DNA from: Sutterella faecalis
GTDB lineage: Bacteria; Pseudomonadota; Gammaproteobacteria; Burkholderiales; Burkholderiaceae_F
Length of the DNA stretch: 64,000 nt
Reading direction: 5' to 3'
Assembly (NCBI RefSeq): GCF_006337085.1
Contig: NZ_CP040882.1
Span: forward strand, 1,860,001-1,924,000
Positions 1-7,609 of this stretch are shown here, piece by piece. The notes below the pieces were generated by a model. It did not search any database, was not told where the DNA came from, and was given only the letters and a program-made list of their open reading frames with translations. The stretch's first letter is position 1. The number at the start of each line of letters is the position of its first letter. The position numbers and the translations under genes were made by a program.

Positions 1-29
1 GCAATCAAGCAGATTTCGGTTGAAGAGAA

Positions 30-59
30 GGAGAGAAACCGAAAGGTTCTCTCCTTTTC
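30..59 (+). terminator. Rho-independent terminator of an upstream gene outside the window
   Basis: A GGAGAGAAACC / GGTTCTCTCC stem with one bulged A closes on a GAAA tetraloop and is followed by TTTTCC. It ends transcription of a gene lying before position 1, so the hydrogenase operon has its own promoter. Confidence 0.7.
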
Positions 60-84
60 CATTTTTAAACGAGCGCGTGCCCCC

Positions 85-113
85 GAATTCCCGAGTATTT
101 TTCTCAGGAATTC
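85..113. repeat. Inverted repeat in the hydA leader
   Basis: The arms GAATTCCCGAG and CTCAGGAATTC pair at 10 of 11 positions around a 7-base T-rich loop. There is no T-run after it on the plus strand, so it is not an obvious terminator. It could be an operator or an RNA stem; function unknown. Confidence 0.5.
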
Positions 114-140
114 ATTCGATTAGGGTTAACTTGCAAAGGC

Positions 141-281
141 CAACCGTTCGGTTTTGATCTGTATTAAACCGTTGTTAGAAACATTTAAAAACAATACGGA
201 GTGCTTATCCAAAATCACTCCTTAAGAGGTAATCCTCAGCCTGCGGCCCGACTATGGCACACGATAGAATGCAACCGTTCG
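141..281. repeat. Direct repeat CAACCGTTCG, two copies, in the hydA leader
   Basis: The decamer CAACCGTTCG occurs at 141-150 and again at 272-281. The first copy is part of the palindrome AACCG-TT-CGGTT (142-153), and a further AACCG lies at 167-171. Repeated half-sites of this kind fit a transcription-factor site, but no known regulator is recognised. Confidence 0.4.
154..167. promoter_or_regulatory. FNR-like dyad upstream of hydA
   Basis: TTGAT-CTGT-ATTAA differs from the FNR consensus TTGAT-N4-ATCAA at one position. It sits about 340 bases upstream of hydA. An FNR-type oxygen-sensing control would suit an oxygen-sensitive [FeFe] hydrogenase, but the match is short and no convincing promoter is visible beside it. 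Confidence 0.35.
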
Positions 282-305
282 TAGGAGTCTCCCACGGCTA
301 GTGCC
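198..305 (+). other. Candidate structured 5' leader of the hydrogenase operon
   Basis: Consecutive complementary segments occur here: GGAGTG (198-203) with CACTCC (216-221), GAGG (226-229) with CCTC (234-237), and GGCAC (256-260) with GTGCC (301-305). No gene is recognised in 1-508, and the open frame in 301-597 looks spurious. This could be the untranslated leader of hydA or a small RNA. I do not recognise a known riboswitch class. Confidence 0.3.
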
Positions 306-508
306 TATGGGATTTGCTTCTGCTCAAAAGAAAACATCGTCGATTGAGAATGACGACCCTGGCGGTGAAGACAGAAATTCAGACAGTCTGCTTGATGAAC
401 CGTCCGTCGCTCTTTACGACGAGCCAAAACTGAGGAAAGAATTGCGCTTCCCGAAATCACTAAAAGGATTCCGGGACTCTGCTGTTCTCCTCAACGGAGA
501 ATGTATCC

Positions 509-1858
509 ATGACGACCACGGTTCGTACGTTCCTGCCTGGCGACAATGCCTACGGCCAGAACGGTCCCGCCTTCCAGGGCAACCTTCGCAAGGGTGAACT
601 GCGCGGCATCATCCATATCAACAAGAATCACTGCGTCGGCTGCGACACCTGCAGCAAATTCTGCCCGACCGATGCCATTAAGGGCGGTCTCGGCTCCAAG
701 CACGAGATTATCGACGACGCGTGCATCTATTGCGGCCAGTGCCTCATCGCCTGCCCGTTCAACGCCATCGAACAGATGAGCTTCGTCGACAAGGTCGAAC
801 GCGTTCTTGACGCGAAGGATCACATTGTCGTCGCACAGCCCTCGCCGGCTGTCCGCGTCTCAATCTGCGAAGAATTCGGCGGCGAACCGGGTGAACTCTC
901 CACCGAACAGCTCGTCAACGCGCTTGAAGCAGCCGGTTTCGTCACCTATGACTGCAACGCGACTGCTGACCAGACGATCATTGAAGAAGGCACGGAATTC
1001 GTCAAGAAGATCCAGTATTGGGTTCTCGGCGAACGTGGTCCGGAGGTTGATGAACAGGGTAAGCACCCGTTCCCGCACTTTACGTCCTGCTGCCCGGGCT
1101 GGGTTAAGTACGCTGAAACGTACGCTGCCGACATGCTTCCGCACCTCTCCACGGCGAAGTCTCCGCTTCAGATGGGCGGCACGCTGGCAAAGACCTGGGC
1201 TGCCAAGTACGTGCTCAAGTGCGATCCCCGCAAGGTCTTCTTCGTTTCCGTCACGCCCTGCACGGCCAAGATTTTTGAGGCTGCCCGCCCCGAAATGAAT
1301 TCGGCCTGGCGCTGGCTCATCGCCAATAAGGAAATTCCTGCCGATACGCCTGAATTCCAGGATATCGACGCCTCTCTCACGGCCCGTGATCTCGCCGAAC
1401 TTCTCCGCCGTAAGGGCATTAATCCGCTCCTGATGCCGAAGACCCGCGAACGCGCTCCGCTTGAGGTTTATTCCGGTGCCGGCACGATTTTCGGCTGTTC
1501 CGGCGGCGTTATGGAAGCGGCGCTCCGTACCGCTTACTTCGCGCTCTCCGGCAAGGAACTCGATAATGCGAATATCGAAGTTGTCCGAGGCCACAACAAC
1601 GCCATCGTTGAAGCGACGATTCCTGTGCCCATCAAGGCGCTCGGCGGCAAGACCTACGATGTGCATGTCTGCGTCGTCAACGGCGCCAATCAGGGTCTGA
1701 AGGAAGTTCTCCATCGCGTACGCGTCGACAAGAACCGCTATCACTTCATCGAAGTGATGAACTGCCCGGGCGGTTGCGTCAACGGCGGCGGTCAGCCGGT
1801 TCAGTCCTCCGGCACTGCATGGCTCAAACCCACTACGCCGCTCCCCCTGCGCGTCTAA
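509..1858 (+). CDS. hydA: [FeFe] hydrogenase large (catalytic) subunit
   Basis: Catalyses reversible H2 oxidation or proton reduction. The 449-residue protein begins with a two-[4Fe-4S] ferredoxin domain (Cys42/45/48/52 and Cys72/75/78/82), followed by the H-cluster domain. Its three signatures are TSCCPGW (192-198, with proton-relay Cys194 and ligand Cys195), TPCTAK (249-254) and FIEVMNCPGGCVNGGGQP (413-430). The architecture and length match the Desulfovibrio-type dimeric enzyme whose small subunit is a separate gene, and that gene follows at 1884. The start ATG has GGAGA eight bases upstream. One oddity is Thr249 at the position that is Met in the usual MPC motif. No signal peptide is present; export would ride on the Tat signal of the small subunit. 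Confidence 0.95.
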   Translation: MTTTVRTFLPGDNAYGQNGPAFQGNLRKGELRGIIHINKNHCVGCDTCSKFCPTDAIKGGLGSKHEIIDDACIYCGQCLIACPFNAIEQMSFVDKVERVLDAKDHIVVAQPSPAVRVSICEEFGGEPGELSTEQLVNALEAAGFVTYDCNATADQTIIEEGTEFVKKIQYWVLGERGPEVDEQGKHPFPHFTSCCPGWVKYAETYAADMLPHLSTAKSPLQMGGTLAKTWAAKYVLKCDPRKVFFVSVTPCTAKIFEAARPEMNSAWRWLIANKEIPADTPEFQDIDASLTARDLAELLRRKGINPLLMPKTRERAPLEVYSGAGTIFGCSGGVMEAALRTAYFALSGKELDNANIEVVRGHNNAIVEATIPVPIKALGGKTYDVHVCVVNGANQGLKEVLHRVRVDKNRYHFIEVMNCPGGCVNGGGQPVQSSGTAWLKPTTPLPLRV

Positions 1859-1883
1859 TTCCTGACTGAGGTTCAAGAAGAAA

Positions 1884-2237
1884 ATGCTGTCTGAAAACTA
1901 TTCCTATGCAGAACGCCCCGCAGCCCTGATTCTCGGTCGCCGCGGCTTTCTGAAAGTGAGCGGTCTCTGCGTCGGTGCTGCCGTTGTCTGCGGCTGGGCC
2001 ATCGGCGACATGGTCGCCCGCCGCAATTCAATCATCCTTGCCCGCCAGGCCGGCCTCTACAAGGATGACAAGCTCTGCCAGGCTATGGGCCTCGCGGCTT
2101 CCCACCAGAACACGGTGGTCATGTCCGTTTACAAGGATATGAAGGCAAAGCCCGTCGACCATACGATGCACGAACTGCTTCACACGCACTACTATTCCCG
2201 CTCCATGCTTGCCATGACGGAGGCTGCTCATGTCTGA
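1884..2237 (+). CDS. hydB: [FeFe] hydrogenase small subunit with Tat signal
   Basis: A 117-residue protein with the twin-arginine motif GRRGFLKVSG at about residues 18-27, then a hydrophobic stretch to about residue 45. The remaining ~70 residues match the wrap-around small subunit of periplasmic [FeFe] hydrogenases. By analogy with Desulfovibrio HydB it would carry the folded HydA partner across the membrane and place the enzyme in the periplasm. It lies 25 bases after hydA, and its 3' end overlaps the cytochrome gene by 8 bases, so the three are co-transcribed and probably translationally coupled. Confidence 0.85.
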   Translation: MLSENYSYAERPAALILGRRGFLKVSGLCVGAAVVCGWAIGDMVARRNSIILARQAGLYKDDKLCQAMGLAASHQNTVVMSVYKDMKAKPVDHTMHELLHTHYYSRSMLAMTEAAHV

Positions 2238-2916
2238 TATTTCTGCCGCCCCCAATGACCGCATCCTGCGCTTCCATGCGCCGGACAAGGTCTTCCACTC
2301 GGTGAACGCGATCACCTGGTTCGCGCTGCTCTTCACGGGCATGTACGTCTACTTCTGCAATCCCTCCGACGAGGCTGCGGAAACGGCGATGATCGCCCAC
2401 CTGATCATCGGCGCCGTCTTCACCTTCAACCTGCTCGGCTTCATTGTCATTGCTCCGGATCGCTTCGCGCTCATCATGCGCGCCTGCATGGAGTGGGACA
2501 GCAACACGCTGCGCTGGTTCCTTAACTTCGGCAACTACCCCCGCCGCTTCTTCGGCATCCCGCTCGGGCCGGAAACGGTTCCCCCGCAGGGTCGCTACAA
2601 CGGCGGCCAGAAGGCTTCCTATCTGCTCTTCATGGGCATGATCGCTGCTCTCGCGGTCACGGGCTGGCTCCTTTGGCTCGGCGCTCCGGTTACCGGCAAG
2701 CTTGTCTACTTCCTGACGTTCTACTTCCACGTTTGGGGTTCGATCATTATTTCGATCCTCGTGGTTTGCGCCCACATCCCGCTCGCGCTCCTTTCGATGT
2801 CTCACTTCAAGGGCATCTGGCGCCTCGGCCCGGGCACGATCTCGGTGGAAGCCGCAGAACATCACGCCCCGCTCTGGTTTAAGCGTGACGTCATCCGCAC
2901 GGATATCGAGAAGTAA
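2230..2916 (+). CDS. Cytochrome b subunit of the hydrogenase (formate dehydrogenase gamma-like)
   Basis: A 228-residue integral membrane protein with about four transmembrane segments. It resembles the gamma subunit (cytochrome b556) of respiratory formate dehydrogenases and Ni/Fe-hydrogenase b subunits. Candidate haem ligands are His23 (VFHSVNAITW), His in MIAHLIIGAVF, His in FYFHVWGSII and His in CAHIPLAL. It overlaps hydB by 8 bases and is followed at once by a strong terminator, so it belongs to this operon. The inferred role is to anchor HydAB on the periplasmic face and exchange electrons with the quinone pool. Soluble Desulfovibrio HydAB lacks such a partner. Confidence 0.85.
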   Translation: MSDISAAPNDRILRFHAPDKVFHSVNAITWFALLFTGMYVYFCNPSDEAAETAMIAHLIIGAVFTFNLLGFIVIAPDRFALIMRACMEWDSNTLRWFLNFGNYPRRFFGIPLGPETVPPQGRYNGGQKASYLLFMGMIAALAVTGWLLWLGAPVTGKLVYFLTFYFHVWGSIIISILVVCAHIPLALLSMSHFKGIWRLGPGTISVEAAEHHAPLWFKRDVIRTDIEK

Positions 2917-2935
2917 TTTGATACTTCTTACCTGA

Positions 2936-2967
2936 AAAAGGCCGGATCCCAGGATCCGGCCTTTTTT
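2936..2967 (+). terminator. Terminator of the hydAB-cytochrome operon
   Basis: A perfect GGCCGGATCC / GGATCCGGCC stem is flanked by A5 and T6. It separates the structural genes from hydF, which must have its own promoter or depend on read-through. Confidence 0.9.
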
Positions 2968-3048
2968 CTTAAACTGATGCGAAACCGGCTGTTCCCCGAC
3001 AGCTTGCGTCAAACAATCAAAATCAACAGCCTCAATCGGAAGCGAGCC

Positions 3049-4290
3049 ATGTTGAACACTTTCAATACGCCCAAGGGGCTCAGAATCCACATCGGCCTTT
3101 TCGGCCGCCGCAACGCCGGCAAAAGCTCTCTTGCCAATGCGCTCACCAATCAGCACATTTCCATTGTCTCGAACGTACCAGGAACAACAACCGACCCGGT
3201 GGAAAAGGCCTGCGAGCTTGCCCCGATCGGACCGGTTGTCTTTATTGACACTGCCGGCGTCGACGATGTCGGAGAGCTTGGTGCTGCACGCGTAGAGCGC
3301 TCCAAGACCGTATTGGAATGGACGGACATCGCCCTTATTGTGGGGAGTGCTGCCGGGCTCGAACCTGACGACCGGGAACTGATTGCCGATGCCAAGCGGC
3401 TCGGAACCCCCTCGATCCTTGTACTCAACAAAGCAGGCATTAAGGCACCCACTGACCAAGTTCTCGCAGATGCGCGTCAGTACGGCCTGCCCGTCGTCAT
3501 CACCGATGCCGTAGAGGGTCTCGGGATTGATGCATTGCGGCAAACCATCATCCGCATTGTTCAGGAAGACACAGAACCCGACAGACCGCTCTGCGGCGAC
3601 CTGGCCCACGCGGGCGATACCGTGCTTCTTGTCACGCCGATTGACTCCGGTGCTCCAAAAGGCCGCCTTATCCTGCCGCAGGTGCAGGCCATCCGGGAAC
3701 TTCTGGATGCCCATGCCAAGGCTTATGTCATTCAGCAGGACCGCGTAGCCGAAGCCATTGCCGATCTCAAAAATCCCCCGGCCTTCATCATGACGGACTC
3801 GCAGGCGATTGACGACGTTGCCCGACAGGCGCCGGACTCCATCCCGCTCACAACATTTTCGCTGCAGATGGCCTATGCAAAGAGCGATCTCATCGAACTC
3901 GCCCGGGGTACAGCGGCCCTTTCGAAACTTAAGGACGGCGACCGCGTGCTCATCTGCGAAACCTGCAGCCACCACCCCCAGAAGGACGATATCGGCCGAC
4001 TCAAGATTCCGCGCTGGCTGAAGGAAAAAACCGGGCTCGACCTCAAAATCGAAGTTGCCGTCGGCAAAGACTTCCCTGACGATCTCACACCCTACGCCGT
4101 TCTCATTCAGTGCGGCGGCTGCGTCGTCACGCGGCGCCATATGCTGATGCGCTTGAGGCGTGCGATGAGCCAGAAGGTGCCCATGACGAATTACGGACTT
4201 GCCATCTGCTACCTGCGCGGTCATCTCGAACGCGTCCTTTCGTGCCATCCGGAAGCGCTTGAAGCTTTCCGCAAAGGTCTCAAGTCATAA
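3049..4290 (+). CDS. hydF: [FeFe] hydrogenase maturation GTPase HydF
   Basis: HydF is the scaffold on which HydE and HydG build the 2Fe subcluster before transfer to HydA. The 413-residue protein has an N-terminal GTPase domain (P-loop GRRNAGKS, residues 19-26; DTAG; NKAG), then a dimerisation domain, then the C-terminal iron-sulfur domain with the HydF-type ligands C-x-H (CSH) and CGGC. The open frame extends 24 codons upstream, but the ATG at 3049 is preferred because GGAAG precedes it and homologues begin just before the G domain. hydE and hydG are not in this window. Confidence 0.93.
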   Translation: MLNTFNTPKGLRIHIGLFGRRNAGKSSLANALTNQHISIVSNVPGTTTDPVEKACELAPIGPVVFIDTAGVDDVGELGAARVERSKTVLEWTDIALIVGSAAGLEPDDRELIADAKRLGTPSILVLNKAGIKAPTDQVLADARQYGLPVVITDAVEGLGIDALRQTIIRIVQEDTEPDRPLCGDLAHAGDTVLLVTPIDSGAPKGRLILPQVQAIRELLDAHAKAYVIQQDRVAEAIADLKNPPAFIMTDSQAIDDVARQAPDSIPLTTFSLQMAYAKSDLIELARGTAALSKLKDGDRVLICETCSHHPQKDDIGRLKIPRWLKEKTGLDLKIEVAVGKDFPDDLTPYAVLIQCGGCVVTRRHMLMRLRRAMSQKVPMTNYGLAICYLRGHLERVLSCHPEALEAFRKGLKS

Positions 4291-4302
4291 CGAAGCAGAT
4301 AA

Positions 4303-4342
4303 ACGAAACCCGGATCGCTATTGAAAGCGTCCGGGTTTCTTA
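4303..4342. terminator. Bidirectional terminator between hydF and prfC
   Basis: AAACCCGGA pairs with TCCGGGTTT around a 15-base loop that contains a small GCT/AGC inner stem. T-runs lie on both sides, so it serves the convergent hydF and prfC genes. Confidence 0.8.
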
Positions 4343-4357
4343 TTAAGGCCGAATGAA

Positions 4358-5959
4358 TCAGAAGATCTGGTTCATTTCACGCGTAGTGTGGAAGGTTACC
4401 TGCGGCCAGTGCTTCATCGTCGTCTCAAGGTTGTAGATCGACGTTGCCAGATAAACCTCATTGCCGTTCACGTCGGTCGCAAGTCTTGCTGCCTGCTCTG
4501 CCTCGAAATCACGCTTTGTCTTCTCATCCGGGAAGGAGAGCCAGCGCGCGGTCGAAACATCCGTCGACTCGTAGATGGCATCAACCTTGTATTCATCCGC
4601 AAGGCGCTGAGCAACAATTTCAAACTGCAACTGCCCGACGGCGCCCAGCATGATATTGCCGAATTCGCCGGTGAAGACCTGAATAGCGCCCTCTTCGCCG
4701 AGCTCCTGAAGGCCCTTCTGAAGCTGCTTGGCTTTAAAGGGATCCTTGCTTCGCGCAGCCCGGAAGAGTTCCGGCGCAAAGTTCGGAATGCCGGTGAACT
4801 GAAGCTTTTCACCCGAGGTCAGCGTATCGCCGATATGGAGCTGTCCGTGGTTGTAGATGCCGATGATGTCTCCCGCCACCGCGTCCGTCATGATGACGCG
4901 GTCCTGCGCCATGAAGGTGAGCGCATTGGGGATCTTCATCTCGCGTCCTTCACGGACATGGTAGGTCTTCATCCCAGGCTGATAGCGCCCGGAACACACG
5001 CGGAAGAACGCAATGCGGTCGCGGTGGCGGGGGTCCATATTGGCCTGAATCTTGAAGACGAAGCCGGTGAACGGCGCCTCATCGGGCTCAACCATGCGCA
5101 CGCCTGCATCACGAGGCTGAGGCGGCGGAGCCCAGTCGACGAGTGCATTGAGAACATCTTCAACACCGAAGTTGTTGACGCCTGAGCCGAAGAAGACCGG
5201 ACTCTGCTCGGCAGCGAGGAAGCGCTTGAGGTCAAAAGGATCCGTTGCCCCCTGGACGAGCTCAATCGACTCGCGCACATAAGGCATTTCCATCGGGAAA
5301 AGCTCATCGAGTTCCGGATTGTCGAGTCCTTCAATCAGCTCTCGATCACTCGTAAGCCGGTCTTCACCCGGCGTGAAGCGAACGAGATGATTCTTCGCGA
5401 GCGAAAAAACGCCGCGGAAGGTCTTTCCCATGCCGATCGGCCAGGTAATGGGCACGCACTGCAGCTTTAGAACCTGCTCAATTTCGGAGAGAAGATCAAG
5501 CGGATCACGAACTTCACGGTCAAACTTATTGATGAACGTGATGATCGGAGTGTTGCGCATGCGGCAGACTTCAAGGAGCTTGATGGTCTGCGCCTCAACG
5601 CCCTTGGCAGCATCGATCACCATCACTGCGGCGTCGACCGCAGTCAGCACACGGTACGTATCTTCAGAAAAGTCCTCGTGGCCCGGGGTGTCGAGCAAGT
5701 TGATGACATGGTCGCGGTAATGGAACTGCATCACCGAGCTCGTCACCGAAATGCCGCGCTGCTTTTCCACTTCCATCCAGTCGGAGGTGGCATGGCGCGC
5801 AGCCTTGCGGCCTTTTACGGCACCCGCCATCTGAATGGCGCCGCCGAAAAGAAGAAGCTTTTCCGTGAGCGTCGTTTTACCGGCGTCAGGGTGGGAAATA
5901 ATGGCGAAAGTGCGGCGTGCTTCGACGTCGCGCACAAGCGCCGGATTGGGACTCGTCAT
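4358..5959 (-). CDS. prfC: Peptide chain release factor 3 (RF3)
   Basis: A translational GTPase that recycles RF1/RF2 from the ribosome after termination. The 533-residue product starts MTSPNPALVRDVEARRTF and then has the G1 loop SHPDAGKTT, switch residues QRGISVTSS, DTPGHEDFSED and NKFDRE. The RF3-type domains II and III follow to a conserved C-terminus. The open frame extends 17 codons further upstream, but RF3 proteins begin close to the RRTFAIISHPDAGKTT block, so ATG 5959 is chosen. It is monocistronic and divergent from the permease gene. Confidence 0.95.
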   Translation of the reverse strand: MTSPNPALVRDVEARRTFAIISHPDAGKTTLTEKLLLFGGAIQMAGAVKGRKAARHATSDWMEVEKQRGISVTSSVMQFHYRDHVINLLDTPGHEDFSEDTYRVLTAVDAAVMVIDAAKGVEAQTIKLLEVCRMRNTPIITFINKFDREVRDPLDLLSEIEQVLKLQCVPITWPIGMGKTFRGVFSLAKNHLVRFTPGEDRLTSDRELIEGLDNPELDELFPMEMPYVRESIELVQGATDPFDLKRFLAAEQSPVFFGSGVNNFGVEDVLNALVDWAPPPQPRDAGVRMVEPDEAPFTGFVFKIQANMDPRHRDRIAFFRVCSGRYQPGMKTYHVREGREMKIPNALTFMAQDRVIMTDAVAGDIIGIYNHGQLHIGDTLTSGEKLQFTGIPNFAPELFRAARSKDPFKAKQLQKGLQELGEEGAIQVFTGEFGNIMLGAVGQLQFEIVAQRLADEYKVDAIYESTDVSTARWLSFPDEKTKRDFEAEQAARLATDVNGNEVYLATSIYNLETTMKHWPQVTFHTTREMNQIF

Positions 5960-6175
5960 GTGAAACGATCGAATGAGTGTGAAATCAGGCATCTGCGGGC
6001 TCGCATCCAATGCTCGAACCGCGCAAACGAAAAGCTGCTTATTTTAGCAAGCCTTCTCGGTACTTACGTGCCATTTGAACCGCCGCATGACCTCAGTGGA
6101 AAAGCAAAGCGAAATATTTCGTTACGGATCGATTTAGAATGGAGCCGTTTGCCTATTTTCTGAGGTCCTATCGAG

Positions 6176-7516
6176 ATGAGTTACTTCCCCAGCTGGAAGC
6201 TGAAGACTTCCGGAACCATTGCTCCAGATGAGCGTCTGCCTGCAGGCCAGACGCTCGCACTCGGCGTACAGCACGTCGTCGCCATGTTCGGCTCCACTGT
6301 TCTGGCGCCGCTCCTTATGGGGTTCGACCCCAATCTCGCCATTCTGATGAGCGGCCTCGGCACGCTCATTTTTTTCGTCCTCGTAGGCGGCCACGTGCCG
6401 AGCTACCTGGGTTCGTCCTTTGCCTTCATCGGCGTGGTCATTGCGGCAACGGGATACGCTGCTGGTTCTGGACCTAATCCCAACATACCCGTGGCGCTCG
6501 GCGGCATCATCATCTGCGGCCTCATTTACTGTGCTGTCGGCCTCATCGTCATGAGCACCGGCGTCAAATGGATTGAACGGCTTATGCCTCCGGTAGTCAC
6601 CGGCGCCGTCGTCGCGGTCATCGGCCTCAATCTGGCCCCTACTGCCGTCAAAAGCGTTGGACCCACGGATTTTGACGCCTGGATCGCCATCCTCACGGTG
6701 ATCTGCGTGGGCGGCGTTGCCGTTTATACGCGCGGCCTCATTCAAAAGCTTCTGATTCTCGTCGGCCTCTCGCTCGCCTATGCTATCTACGCCATTCTCA
6801 CGAACGGCCTTGGCCTCGGGGGAACGCCGATCAACTTCGGGCGCATTGCCGAAGCCGCCTGGTTCGGCATCCCGCAGTTCGAATCCCCTGTTTTCTCAGT
6901 CTCTGCCATTACGCTCATCGCTCCCGTTGTCATCATTCTCGTTGGAGAAAACCTCGGCCACATTAAAGCAGTGACCGCAATGACCGGCCGCAACCTTGAC
7001 CCTTATATGGGCAGGGCTTTCCTCGGCGACGGCCTCGCAACAATGTTTTCCGCGAGCTTCGGCGGCACGGGCGTGACGACTTACGGCGAAAACATCGGCG
7101 TCATGGCTGCAACCCGCGTCTACTCGACCCTGCTCTTCCCGGTCGCTGCAATCTTTGCCATCATCCTTGGTTTTTCACCCAAATTCGGCGCAGTCATTCA
7201 GACGATTCCGCAGCCGATTCTCGGGGGCACCTCCATCGTCGTCTTCGGTCTCATTGCCGTCGCTGGCGCCCGTGTTTGGGTAGTCAACCATGTGGACTTC
7301 GGCGACAACCGCAATCTGATTGTCGCTGCCGTCACGCTGATTCTGGGTGCCGGCGACTTCACGATCCATATCGGAAGCTTCACGCTCGGCGGCATCGGCA
7401 CTGCCACTTTTGGCGCCATCATTCTCAATGCGCTCATGGAACTGGGCGAGCGCCATGTTCAAGGCGAAAAAGAACCCGAACCCCATGAAGCAGACCTTGG
7501 CGGGAAATCTCAGTAA
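6176..7516 (+). CDS. uraA: Uracil/pyrimidine permease, NCS2 (UraA/RutG-like) family
   Basis: A 446-residue membrane protein of the nucleobase:cation symporter-2 family, which imports uracil with protons. The VPSYLGSSFAFI segment and the glutamates in LVGENLGHIKAV and TTYGENIGVMA occupy the substrate-binding positions of UraA. About 14 membrane segments are expected. Uracil is the most likely substrate, but the UraA/RutG split cannot be settled by eye, so the symbol is tentative. It is a single gene followed by its own terminator. A possible -10 element (TAGAAT, 6135-6140) lies upstream without a good -35. Confidence 0.85.
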   Translation: MSYFPSWKLKTSGTIAPDERLPAGQTLALGVQHVVAMFGSTVLAPLLMGFDPNLAILMSGLGTLIFFVLVGGHVPSYLGSSFAFIGVVIAATGYAAGSGPNPNIPVALGGIIICGLIYCAVGLIVMSTGVKWIERLMPPVVTGAVVAVIGLNLAPTAVKSVGPTDFDAWIAILTVICVGGVAVYTRGLIQKLLILVGLSLAYAIYAILTNGLGLGGTPINFGRIAEAAWFGIPQFESPVFSVSAITLIAPVVIILVGENLGHIKAVTAMTGRNLDPYMGRAFLGDGLATMFSASFGGTGVTTYGENIGVMAATRVYSTLLFPVAAIFAIILGFSPKFGAVIQTIPQPILGGTSIVVFGLIAVAGARVWVVNHVDFGDNRNLIVAAVTLILGAGDFTIHIGSFTLGGIGTATFGAIILNALMELGERHVQGEKEPEPHEADLGGKSQ

Positions 7517-7545
7517 GTCCGGCTGCGTCTTCTGACTTCCTGTTG

Positions 7546-7586
7546 AGAAAAGCCTCAGATTCCTTGAGAATCCGAGGCTTTTCTTC
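7546..7586. terminator. Bidirectional terminator between uraA and tex
   Basis: GAAAAGCCTCAGATTC pairs with GAATCCGAGGCTTTTC with a single mismatch around a 5-base loop, with T-runs on both strands. It lies between the convergent genes. Confidence 0.85.
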
Positions 7587-7609
7587 TTCGTTATCTCTGA
7601 TTCATCTCA

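Noticed and set aside
301..597. 98-codon open frame (GTG start) ahead of and overlapping hydA
   Set aside because: It overlaps the clear hydA start by 89 bases in another frame, has no ribosome-binding site at usable distance, mixed codon use, and no recognisable domain.
860..1876. 338-codon minus-strand frame across hydA
   Set aside because: Antisense shadow of hydA, with no ribosome-binding site or recognisable motif.
2119..4248. 709-codon open frame on the minus strand across the cytochrome and hydF genes
   Set aside because: It is the antisense shadow of two well-supported genes. GC-rich codon use removes stops on the complementary strand; the translation has no domain pattern.
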